From contig CP070794.1 of assembly GCA_020343435.1 (NCBI GenBank), positions 303,558 to 347,720 of the forward strand: a DNA stretch of 44,163 bases, in the 5' to 3' direction. This document shows, piece by piece, positions 16,992-25,348 of the stretch; positions within the stretch are counted from its first letter, which is position 1, and each line of letters opens with the position of its first letter. Made by a program: the position numbers and the translations under genes. The stretch comes from an archaeon (GTDB taxonomy: Archaea > Nanobdellota > Nanobdellia > Pacearchaeales > UBA284). The notes below the pieces were generated by a model that saw only the letters and a list, made by a program, of their open reading frames with translations, was not told where the DNA came from and searched no databases.

Positions 16992-17237
16992 ATGGGAAAG
17001 AGAATTGATGGATTGAAAAGAGAATTGTATAGCTTAGCTGAGCATGCTGCTCGAAGATTGAGATGGGCTCCTGGAGAGCTTGCTTTCGAATTAGAAGATG
17101 CAAAACCAAGGATTAAGGAATGGTATAGAGGACTTAAAGAACAAGGTTCTGGAAATGCGTTAAGAGGCGTTATATTAAGATATGGATTAGGTAATGCTTA
17201 TCGAAATAGACAATTAAATATAAAGGAGGTAAAATAA
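16992..17237 (+). CDS. Small basic hypothetical protein (81 aa)
   Basis: An 81-residue Arg/Lys-rich soluble protein with an amphipathic helical pattern (LKRELYSLAEHAARRLRWAP, then FELEDAKPRIKEWYRGLKEQ). No membrane segment, Cys or known motif. It has its own TATA-like box and ends 2 bp before the next small gene. Strong basic character suggests nucleic-acid or ribosome contact, which is inference only. Family not recognised. Confidence 0.6.
   Translation: MGKRIDGLKRELYSLAEHAARRLRWAPGELAFELEDAKPRIKEWYRGLKEQGSGNALRGVILRYGLGNAYRNRQLNIKEVK
17224..17230 (+). promoter_or_regulatory. Strong Shine-Dalgarno site for the 17240 gene
   Basis: AAGGAGGTAAAATAAAAATG: a GGAGGT core about 9-10 nt before the ATG at 17240, inside the last codons of the preceding gene. 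Such complete SD sites are uncommon in this window. Confidence 0.6.
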
Positions 17238-17239
17238 AA

Positions 17240-17464
17240 ATGTTAAAGCAACATAGAACAAGGGAAGGTAGAAGAGATAATGGTAGGATGGTTGATGCTT
17301 ATAGAATGTTCCATGGAGTAGTGAAAGATACTGCAAGAGCAGCTAAAGAAGCTGTTTGTGGAAGTTCTTGTAGGAGTTATACTCCTCAAACCGTTGAAGG
17401 ATATAATCCTTTTGGGAGAAATATTGGATACTTCAGAAGAATTGCTACTCAACAAAGATCTTAA
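17240..17464 (+). CDS. Small basic hypothetical protein (74 aa)
   Basis: A 74-residue Arg-rich protein (REGRRDNGRMVDAYRMFHGV) with two Cys (CGSSC) and a Gly/Phe/Asn-rich C-terminus. No known motif. It follows the 81-aa gene by 2 bp with a strong SD, so the pair is probably translated together. It converges with the TtuA-like gene, the stops overlapping by 4 bp. A minus-strand frame covering the same bases is judged a shadow because the SD points to this one. Confidence 0.55.
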   Translation: MLKQHRTREGRRDNGRMVDAYRMFHGVVKDTARAAKEAVCGSSCRSYTPQTVEGYNPFGRNIGYFRRIATQQRS

Positions 17465-17970
17465 TTTTTTATTTTTTGTATTTTTATTAAAGAACTAATA
17501 ATAGAGTTCTTTATACCTTTTTGTCGTTTTTCAAGTTCATCTAACCATTTAGAAATATCTGATTTCTTTTCAGATTTGTAAGGAATTCTTTTAAGTTTAG
17601 AGTATAACTGAATCTCTTTTTCTGAACAAAAGAAAAAAGGTTTGATTATTTTCCCTGATCTTGGTTTTATTTTATTAAAACTAAAATTATTTTTCATTAG
17701 AGATGATAAAACAAATTCAGATCCTGTATCTAGATTATCTGATATACTTAGTTTTGTGAATGTTTTTGGTTTTAGAGATGGTTTTTGTATATTGTAAAGA
17801 TTACAGAATTTAGTTAAGATAAATAGAAGGATTTTATTTTGAACTTTTATCTTATCTTTCCTTCCTATTAACTTGTGTTTTCTTATTGTTGAAAATACTT
17901 TTTTTTCAAAATAAGAACAGAATTCTTTTTCATTTAATCTCTTTCCGTTTTGTAGAGTAAATACTTTCAT
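17461..17970 (-). CDS. TtuA/Ncs6-type tRNA thiolation protein relative lacking the PP-loop
   Basis: A 169-residue basic protein. The N-terminal FEKKVFSTIRKHKLIGRKDK resembles the segment that leads to the ATP-binding loop in TtuA/Ncs6/TtcA tRNA 2-thiolation enzymes. Here the SGGKDS loop is absent and the chain continues as IKVQNKILLFILTKFC. A later part, KLSISDNLDTGSEFVLSSLM, matches the GHNLDDEAQTVL region. IKPFFFCSEKEIQLYSKLKR and the final ...DELEKRQKGIKNSIISSLIK match the PEKE-ALYA and C-terminal helices. At about 170 versus about 300 residues it is a shrunken, probably ATP-independent version; a decayed gene or a non-catalytic partner are both possible. Confidence 0.5.
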   Translation of the reverse strand: MKVFTLQNGKRLNEKEFCSYFEKKVFSTIRKHKLIGRKDKIKVQNKILLFILTKFCNLYNIQKPSLKPKTFTKLSISDNLDTGSEFVLSSLMKNNFSFNKIKPRSGKIIKPFFFCSEKEIQLYSKLKRIPYKSEKKSDISKWLDELEKRQKGIKNSIISSLIKIQKIKN

Positions 17971-18001
17971 ATTAGAATTAAGAAAAAGAAATTATAAAAA
18001 T

Positions 18002-20986
18002 CTATCTTGTAACAACAAGTTTGCTAGTTCCAGAATTTCCATCTTTTTCTGTTCTGATTATATAGATTCCTGTATTCAGATCTCTTGGAAGACTTTTACC
18101 TTCATAAGCAATTCCTGCATCTCGAATTCTTCCTGTTGGATCTACAACTTGGTATCTACTCCCATCAACTGCTCTATTGAAAACATATTCTGTTCCTTGT
18201 CTTACAATTGATGGGGTATAGGTATATCTACCACTTAATACATCTTCTGTTTGAACATTTGGATCTGTAACTGTTCTTTCAATAGTTCTTCCTTGTTGCT
18301 GAGAAGGACCAAATACTGAAGGAACACATCTCCAGAATTCTGCTGTTTTATTTCCTTTTGCTGTATAGAAAAATCCACCCATCTCCACAAGATCTGCTCC
18401 ATATTTTACTCTTTTCTTTCTTCCTGTTGATCCATATGCTGGAACAGTGTCTAATTCTGTCCAACTTGAATCTCCAACATCATATTTCCAGAACTCTTGA
18501 GTATTTCCTCCTTTTAATGCATAGATATTATTTCCAACTTTTACTGCAGAACCTCCATCTTTAGATTTCTTTCTTCTTCCCATCCTTCCTATAAATGGCA
18601 TTCCTTCAAGACGACCTTCCCATCTCATTGTTCCCAAATCAAATGTTAAATGATCATGGTACTTTGCTGTATGTGCATGTAATTTGTTGTCTTCTCCATT
18701 AAAAACTAACCAAGATCCTTTGTTTACTTTTCCTCTATAAGAAGGAATGTTTTCTAGATCCTGCCATTGATCTGTTATAGTATTATATCTATAAAATTCA
18801 TCTTTGTATCCTTTCAATAGGTAAACATAACCTGTGTCATTTTGTACAACATATTGCATATCTGTTCCACCTTTTACTTTTTTACCACGTGGACCCAATG
18901 GAACAACTGCTTTTCCAGTATGTACCCCTGTTTCAGTATCAAATTCCCTAAATGCTTGTGTATTATTACCCACAGTATAGTATATTTTACTAACACCATC
19001 TGATATCCCTTTAGCTCCTTTTTTTGGAGGTCTTCCTCTTAAACTATCATTTACAATTGGAGGAAGAAGATCCCACATATCTAGGGTAGGGTTGTAAACG
19101 TAAAAGTCTGATGTTTTGTATCCTTTTGCAGCATAAATCATACCATCTAATGTTGTAGCCCAACCCCCTCTTTTAACTGGTCTTCCAGATGGGCCCAAAG
19201 GTACTGAAGCAACTTCTCTCCATCCTTCTCCTGCTCCTTGTCTACTAACAGTAAAAGGTTTTGCAATTGAATCATTATAGCGGTTCATATCTCCTACTGT
19301 TTCTCCATTTGTTCTTGCCCATGCATAAAAACTTCCAATAGGAACCCTTGCAATAGGAATAGAGACTCCTCCAAATTCTCTTGTTTGTCCTGGAGGAATA
19401 TTTTGAGCTAATGTTGTTTCTTCATAAAGAGGATTATGAGTTGCAGCATCATTGATTCCAAAAGTTACTCTTTGACCATATATTGTATCATTTCCTATAC
19501 TATTAACAACTGCTGATGCTCTGATATCTGCTGAGTCTTCTCCCATTGGTAGTACGATCATAGATCCAGGAGAAGTTATTTGTTCTAACTTTGAATCTCT
19601 AACATGAGAGAAAACACTTGTATCTGCAACATTATTTCCAGGATAAAGATCTCCATCTAAAGCAACAGAACATTTAACAGGATGTAATCCTCTTGGAGTT
19701 CCAGTATATCGATCAAACCTATGGATCCAGCTTGCTCCAGGATTCATAGTAAATGAAGAATCATCTTGGTAAAATGGGGGGTTTCCTATTGTAAAGAATG
19801 CTCTAAATGTTGTTGGAACATTTCCTTCATTTCTAAATTGGGCTCCTGGGATAACAAGATTTGTTGAATCAATATCATATAAAGGATCTGCAATTCTTGG
19901 AACACGGATATCTTCTATTCTTGTAAAGAAAGGTTTAGTTAAAGTATCATTTGAAGGATTATTATCTGGTGAAATTATATAACTTGTTGCTAGATTGTTT
20001 CCTCTATTCATTGTACTAAATTGTGGGAAATTTATGATTGTGCTATCTCCCGGTTGGATTGTTGTAGGTTGGATTGTTGGGTGATAACTAGTATCAGAAT
20101 CAAATAACATTGTGACTGGTGCTGTTGCTGGAGTGTTTCCAAAATTCTTAACTTCAACTCTTGGATTAAATGGTATAGAATCTATTGTATCTGTTGGTGC
20201 AAGAATTCGAGTTATTCCTAGGTCTGTTATTGGGTAGCTGTACCATTCTGGCATTGTTACACTTTTAAGATGTTGTCCTTCACTACCATTTGCTACCATA
20301 AAAGTATCTGTAACTGCTACAGTGTCTCCACCAAGAGCTTTTTCAAGAGTTAAATCTATGGTGTCTCCAGGACTTATTGAAGTTCCGAGATAACTTGCAA
20401 GATCTTTGCCTACCCAATCATGGTTTCCGTAAGTTGGAATAGAATCTGTTGAAGTAGTACATCGAACAGCGCTATTTCTTGGGCCATATATAACATCTAT
20501 TGGACCAGTTACCCCGGTAGTGTCTGTTATTGTTTGAATAGATGGTGTGTATGTCCTCACAGTGTCGTGAGGATTATCAAATCTTCCTGGAGCTGGTGCT
20601 TGTACAAAATCTGAGTCTATTATATGGTGAGTATTAACATTGTATGATGTGGATTCTGGACAAACAGCGGAAAAGTAAATGGTATCCCCAGAAGTTAATG
20701 GAGGAGTGAAACTACTTGTTGAAGTGGTTACCTCTCCCAAGTTTCCTGAGGTTGTATTAATAGTATCACCCCTGCTACTTGCAGTTATCCTAACATTTTT
20801 ATTTATTGCTGGATCTCCAGGATATCCTCTGGAAGAAGAATAAAAATAGTTAGTAATAGGACCATCTGTCCCTCCTTGTGGAATTTCAACAGAATTTCCT
20901 GAAGCTGTGTTTGTTAATGCTGAAATACCCATAGCAGCTGCAATTGCTAAACCAGCTCCTGCAAGAAGTAACTTGTTTTTCTTCAT
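18002..20986 (-). CDS. Secreted Kelch-repeat protein with CARDB-like domains and a T9SS-like C-terminal sorting domain
   Basis: A 994-residue exported protein. A signal peptide occupies residues 1-31 (MKKNKLLLAGAGLAIAAAMG). Two to three CARDB-like Ig modules follow in about 250-590 (LGITRILAPTDTIDSIPFNP; VPRIADPLYDIDSTNLVIPG). Residues about 590-890 are Kelch-like blades with a recurring KG-x-x-x-x-EFWxY pattern (YALKGGNTQEFWKYDVGDSSW, AKGNKTAEFW). The last 75 residues (GSRYQVVDPTGRIRDAGIAY...LNTGIYIIRTEKDG...KLVVTR) have the form of the type IX secretion type A sorting domain typical of Bacteroidota-like bacteria. The architecture suggests acquisition from a bacterium. It has no C-terminal membrane anchor, unlike the window's other surface proteins. 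Confidence 0.75.
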   Translation of the reverse strand: MKKNKLLLAGAGLAIAAAMGISALTNTASGNSVEIPQGGTDGPITNYFYSSSRGYPGDPAINKNVRITASSRGDTINTTSGNLGEVTTSTSSFTPPLTSGDTIYFSAVCPESTSYNVNTHHIIDSDFVQAPAPGRFDNPHDTVRTYTPSIQTITDTTGVTGPIDVIYGPRNSAVRCTTSTDSIPTYGNHDWVGKDLASYLGTSISPGDTIDLTLEKALGGDTVAVTDTFMVANGSEGQHLKSVTMPEWYSYPITDLGITRILAPTDTIDSIPFNPRVEVKNFGNTPATAPVTMLFDSDTSYHPTIQPTTIQPGDSTIINFPQFSTMNRGNNLATSYIISPDNNPSNDTLTKPFFTRIEDIRVPRIADPLYDIDSTNLVIPGAQFRNEGNVPTTFRAFFTIGNPPFYQDDSSFTMNPGASWIHRFDRYTGTPRGLHPVKCSVALDGDLYPGNNVADTSVFSHVRDSKLEQITSPGSMIVLPMGEDSADIRASAVVNSIGNDTIYGQRVTFGINDAATHNPLYEETTLAQNIPPGQTREFGGVSIPIARVPIGSFYAWARTNGETVGDMNRYNDSIAKPFTVSRQGAGEGWREVASVPLGPSGRPVKRGGWATTLDGMIYAAKGYKTSDFYVYNPTLDMWDLLPPIVNDSLRGRPPKKGAKGISDGVSKIYYTVGNNTQAFREFDTETGVHTGKAVVPLGPRGKKVKGGTDMQYVVQNDTGYVYLLKGYKDEFYRYNTITDQWQDLENIPSYRGKVNKGSWLVFNGEDNKLHAHTAKYHDHLTFDLGTMRWEGRLEGMPFIGRMGRRKKSKDGGSAVKVGNNIYALKGGNTQEFWKYDVGDSSWTELDTVPAYGSTGRKKRVKYGADLVEMGGFFYTAKGNKTAEFWRCVPSVFGPSQQQGRTIERTVTDPNVQTEDVLSGRYTYTPSIVRQGTEYVFNRAVDGSRYQVVDPTGRIRDAGIAYEGKSLPRDLNTGIYIIRTEKDGNSGTSKLVVTR

Positions 20987-21160
20987 TTTAGCCTTAATTT
21001 CTAGGGCTCTTCAAAGTTTTTAAACCTTTCTCACTTAAAAGAAAGAATTTACTAAATAGTAACAACAAAATTAAAAAATATAATTTTATTTTAAAGATTC
21101 TCCTTAATGAAACATTTAAAAAACAAAAAATCTTCAGATAAAGTATAACAAAAGAGGAAG

Positions 21161-24100
21161 ATGAAAAAACTATTTATTTTAATAGCTATAATCATATTTG
21201 TTTCAATTTTATTGGGAAGTTTTGGAACATCTACAGAAGTTAATAGTTGTCAAACAATTAGTTCTCCTGGATATTATAATCTTACAACAAATATTTATGA
21301 TTATTCTGCTGGTCAAATTTGTATGTTAATCACTTCTGATGATGTTATATTTGATGGGGCTTATTATACTATAGATGGTGATGGGGGAGCAACAGATTAT
21401 GCTTTTTATACAGAGAACGACAATGTAACCATAGAAAATGTTACAACAACTGATTGGGGTTATGCTGTTCAAATTCTTAATGGGGACAACAATACTATGC
21501 AGAATCTTAATATAAGTTTGAATCAAACCAATGGGAGTTATGGGATTATGGTACAAGGAACATATAACAACACGGTTTATAATTGTTCTTTAGACGGGCT
21601 TACCCAATCTGGAATTTATTCCCACACAAGTAATTTTACAAATATAACCTCAAATACAGTTACTTCTTCAAATAATGGTTTCCAATTGTTTAAGGCACTT
21701 AACCTCACTGCTACAATGAATAATCTTAGTACAAATCAGTTTAGTGTCTTGTTTTCTTATAGTAATTATTCAGAAATTTACAATAATACATTACTTTTAT
21801 CCATACAATCTGGTTTTGATATGGACTATTCTAAGTATAATAACCTAACAAACAATACAATCAATGATTCTCAAAGTGCTGCAGTTCAGATAGAAAACTC
21901 AGATAACAACACATTTGTTAATAATACTCTTCTTTATACTGCTTCTTCAGCATTTAATTTAACAACATCAAATAGAAATAATATAACTGATAATAATGTA
22001 ACTCATTGTGGTTCTGTTGGTTTTAATTTGAATAATGCTTCAAATAATAATATTAGTGTAAACAATATGACTAATTTAACTACTGCTGGTTTTGAATTTA
22101 ATTATTCAGATTATAACACTCTTTTCCTTAATACAATAACTAATTTAACTAGTTCTGCTTTTAGTATGAATGAAAGTGATTGGAATAATATTACAAATAC
22201 AACATTAACAAACTATAATGCTTCTAATGATCCTTCTGGTTTTAATCTTAATGCATCCCATAGTAACATAATAAATAATAATACTATGACTAATTTAACT
22301 GGTGGAGGAATTTGGTTTACAGATTCTAATAATAACTCTGCTGTAAGGAATATCTATGTTGTTCCAAGTACTGTTGCTGTTGCGGGGTTTAAGTTTACAA
22401 ACTCTAATAATACTTATGCTGGAGAATCTCAGTTCCAAGGAGGGAGAGAAGCGGCGGTTTCAGCATCATCTATCCAAGTTATTAATTCCACAAATACCAC
22501 GCTCTTTAATACATCAACACTATCTTGTGCTGCAGCAATGGAAATAACCACATCAAACACAACTCTTTTTAAGAATGTGAGTTGTAACTGTTCTGGAGAT
22601 TCTCTAACATTGACCAATAGTTCTCATATGGCAGTTTATAATTCTTCCTTTGGTTTTTATGAGACAGATGCAGAATATTATTATGTGGATTCTAACAATT
22701 TCTCATGGAACAATTCTATGTATAATACAAACCTTACCTCAGTTTCTAGACCAAATGACAATCTTATAAATATCTCTGTAAATGGGAGTAAGTATGATCT
22801 TTATCCTACATTAAACAACTTTACTAAGGCTGGGAATATTAGTAGATTCATTAATCTCACCCATTCTCCTGAGTTGGCTGGGGAGTGGGTTAGCCTTAAT
22901 ATCACTTATTTAGATTCTGATTTAGTTTCTGCATATATAGCAAATGAAAGTACATTAAGAATGATGTACTACAATAACACTAATCAAACATGGTTGAATG
23001 TTAGCAGTACTAATGTTGATACAAGTAATAATATGGTTTGGTCAAGCCTAGATTCTGATGAATCACAAGCAGCAAGTTTTGCTCTTGGAATTTTTGGAGA
23101 TGCTAATGAACCTCCAACAACAACGTTAATTACTCCAACTGAAGGACAGAATTTTGACACTTCTCAAGCAATTAATTTTAGTTTTAATGTTACAGATGAT
23201 CTTAATGCAACTTTAAATTGTTCTTTATTTTTAGATGCTGTTTTAAATTCTACAAATTCTTCTACTTCTAATGCTACAAAAACATGGATTAATTTAACAG
23301 GGGTTCCTTATGGATCCCATAATTGGAGTGTAAATTGTACTGATGGATTAAATTATAATACAACTGAAACAAGGAATTTCAGTGTTGGATCAAATGTCAG
23401 TTGTCAGGATTTGGATACTGCGAAAACATATATTTTAACTCAGAACCTTACAGATGATGATACTTGTTTCACTGCAACAGTAGATAATGTTGTTCTTAAT
23501 TGTGATGGTTATACTGTTAATTATGCTCAAGCAAATCCTGGTTTTGCTTTAACAACTATGAATGACCCTTCTGGTTTAATTGTTAGAAATTGTAATTTTG
23601 TTGGGGGAGCACAATCAACTGCTCATGCTATCTATCTAAAAACAACAACCAATGCAAATATAAGTGATAGTAATTTAACAGCAACTGGAGACGGGGCAAG
23701 TGGAGTTTATGTAAACCTGAGTTCTTCTGGAACTATAATTGATAATGTTATGATTACAACATCTGGGGACCAAGCAGAAGGGATTTATATAGAAGGGACT
23801 TCAACAAATTCAAATATAAATAACAACAATATAACTACTAACAACACAAATTCTGATGCAATTTATATAGATTCAGGATCTGGACATAATATTACTAACA
23901 ATACTTTAACAGGAGAAGCGTCAACAAGTGATGCAATTCAGATTACAGATTCAGGTGACTGTAATATAACAAACAACACTCTAAATGTTTTAGCAGATGG
24001 ATCTAATGTTGGGATTAGATTAACTGGTGGAAGTTCAAATACTATTTTAATTAAAAATAATTTTACAGCATGCACTGAATTTGCTTTTGATTCTGGTACT

Positions 24101-25318
24101 GATTTGATCTCTAATTTTTCTGAAAATGATTTTAATGGTACTGAAATCTCTTTTTCCCAGTATTCTGGAGAAATAGATATTAATTTGGGAAATAGTAGTC
24201 TAGTTGATCCTACAAATTATTCCAATATCTCAAAATATGTTGAGATTACAGGTCCCACATGGGCAAATATAACTTTCCATTATTCTGATTCTGATCTTGG
24301 TTCTGTTAATGAATCAACATTACAAGTGTTTAGACATAATGGGACTGATTGGGAAAATGTAACTTCTGGAAGAGATACTACTTTGAATATTGTTTTTGCA
24401 AATTTAACTAGCTTTAGTCATTTTGCCCCAATGGGCGGGGAGGTTGATGCTGTTTCAGCTCCAGATAATTTTTCAAGTTACTTGATTAATTCTACAACCC
24501 AGATGATAATGGTGAACTGGTCTGAAGTTTCAGGAGCTTCTGGATATTATATTTGGACAACAGATAATGCTACAAAGATATTGGAATTGAACTCAACAAA
24601 CAATTGGACAGCCAACATGACTATGGTCGGTACAAGTAACACAAGTTGGAATGATACTACTTCAAATACAACTACAAAGAGATTTTATTCTGTTTCAGCA
24701 TTTACAAGTAGTTTAATTAATATTTCAGATAATAGGGTTGGAAAACATAGTATAACTGTAAAAAGTCCAGATACTAACAAAACAATATTATCTTTGCCTT
24801 TAATGAAAAACCTTACTTTAAGTGGGATAACTGCACCAAATAATTTCGCTTATGTTGTGTCTTATGATGATGGGGGTCAATTGATTTACCGTTCTTATAG
24901 GGATGGAAACTGGTATAATGAAACTAATGATCTTGTTGATTTGAACTTGACTTTTGGTGCGGGGTATTATTTTTATAATTTTGATTCAGATCTAAATGTT
25001 ACTTCAGTAGGAAACCTTTCAACAGGAAACGTCAATCAAACAGTTCATGGACCAGATACTAACAAAACAATGCTTGGATGGGAATCTTATACAGACGGTA
25101 ATCTATCTGAATTAATTAGTGATACAAATGATTATGCATATGTTGTATCTTATACTCCTAATGGAAGTTTGGAATATAGATCGTTTTCAAATGAGAATAT
25201 ATGGAAAGATGATAATAACAACCCATCTAGTTTAAACTTTACAGCTGGACAAGGGTATTATTTTTATAATTTTGATAATGATGTTAATTTAAGTTATGAA
25301 AGAAATCCAACTAGTTAA
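21161..25318 (+). CDS. Giant secreted parallel beta-helix (NosD-like) surface protein
   Basis: A 1385-residue protein with a signal peptide (MKKLFILIAIIIFVSILLGS). Two blocks of right-handed beta-helix (PbH1) repeats rich in Asn and Thr follow, about residues 40-480 and 750-960, each opened by a SCQ-Asp/Thr...YNLT-type strand. An Ig-like module lies between them (about 655-745, PPTTTLITPTEGQ), then a fibronectin-like module (about 1110-1190). A C-terminal domain is duplicated (PDTNKTILSLPL...YYFYNFDSDLNV and PDTNKTMLGWES...YYFYNFDNDVNL). Dozens of NxS/T sequons imply heavy N-glycosylation. No C-terminal membrane anchor is seen. Carbohydrate-active or structural function cannot be decided. Confidence 0.8.
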   Translation: MKKLFILIAIIIFVSILLGSFGTSTEVNSCQTISSPGYYNLTTNIYDYSAGQICMLITSDDVIFDGAYYTIDGDGGATDYAFYTENDNVTIENVTTTDWGYAVQILNGDNNTMQNLNISLNQTNGSYGIMVQGTYNNTVYNCSLDGLTQSGIYSHTSNFTNITSNTVTSSNNGFQLFKALNLTATMNNLSTNQFSVLFSYSNYSEIYNNTLLLSIQSGFDMDYSKYNNLTNNTINDSQSAAVQIENSDNNTFVNNTLLYTASSAFNLTTSNRNNITDNNVTHCGSVGFNLNNASNNNISVNNMTNLTTAGFEFNYSDYNTLFLNTITNLTSSAFSMNESDWNNITNTTLTNYNASNDPSGFNLNASHSNIINNNTMTNLTGGGIWFTDSNNNSAVRNIYVVPSTVAVAGFKFTNSNNTYAGESQFQGGREAAVSASSIQVINSTNTTLFNTSTLSCAAAMEITTSNTTLFKNVSCNCSGDSLTLTNSSHMAVYNSSFGFYETDAEYYYVDSNNFSWNNSMYNTNLTSVSRPNDNLINISVNGSKYDLYPTLNNFTKAGNISRFINLTHSPELAGEWVSLNITYLDSDLVSAYIANESTLRMMYYNNTNQTWLNVSSTNVDTSNNMVWSSLDSDESQAASFALGIFGDANEPPTTTLITPTEGQNFDTSQAINFSFNVTDDLNATLNCSLFLDAVLNSTNSSTSNATKTWINLTGVPYGSHNWSVNCTDGLNYNTTETRNFSVGSNVSCQDLDTAKTYILTQNLTDDDTCFTATVDNVVLNCDGYTVNYAQANPGFALTTMNDPSGLIVRNCNFVGGAQSTAHAIYLKTTTNANISDSNLTATGDGASGVYVNLSSSGTIIDNVMITTSGDQAEGIYIEGTSTNSNINNNNITTNNTNSDAIYIDSGSGHNITNNTLTGEASTSDAIQITDSGDCNITNNTLNVLADGSNVGIRLTGGSSNTILIKNNFTACTEFAFDSGTDLISNFSENDFNGTEISFSQYSGEIDINLGNSSLVDPTNYSNISKYVEITGPTWANITFHYSDSDLGSVNESTLQVFRHNGTDWENVTSGRDTTLNIVFANLTSFSHFAPMGGEVDAVSAPDNFSSYLINSTTQMIMVNWSEVSGASGYYIWTTDNATKILELNSTNNWTANMTMVGTSNTSWNDTTSNTTTKRFYSVSAFTSSLINISDNRVGKHSITVKSPDTNKTILSLPLMKNLTLSGITAPNNFAYVVSYDDGGQLIYRSYRDGNWYNETNDLVDLNLTFGAGYYFYNFDSDLNVTSVGNLSTGNVNQTVHGPDTNKTMLGWESYTDGNLSELISDTNDYAYVVSYTPNGSLEYRSFSNENIWKDDNNNPSSLNFTAGQGYYFYNFDNDVNLSYERNPTS

Positions 25319-25348
25319 ATTTATAAAATTTAAAAAACAAGTTAAAAA

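Noticed and set aside
17243-17455. 70-aa minus-strand ORF opposite the 74-aa gene
   Set aside because: It is Ser/Ile-rich as expected of an antisense shadow, while the plus-strand frame has a strong SD.
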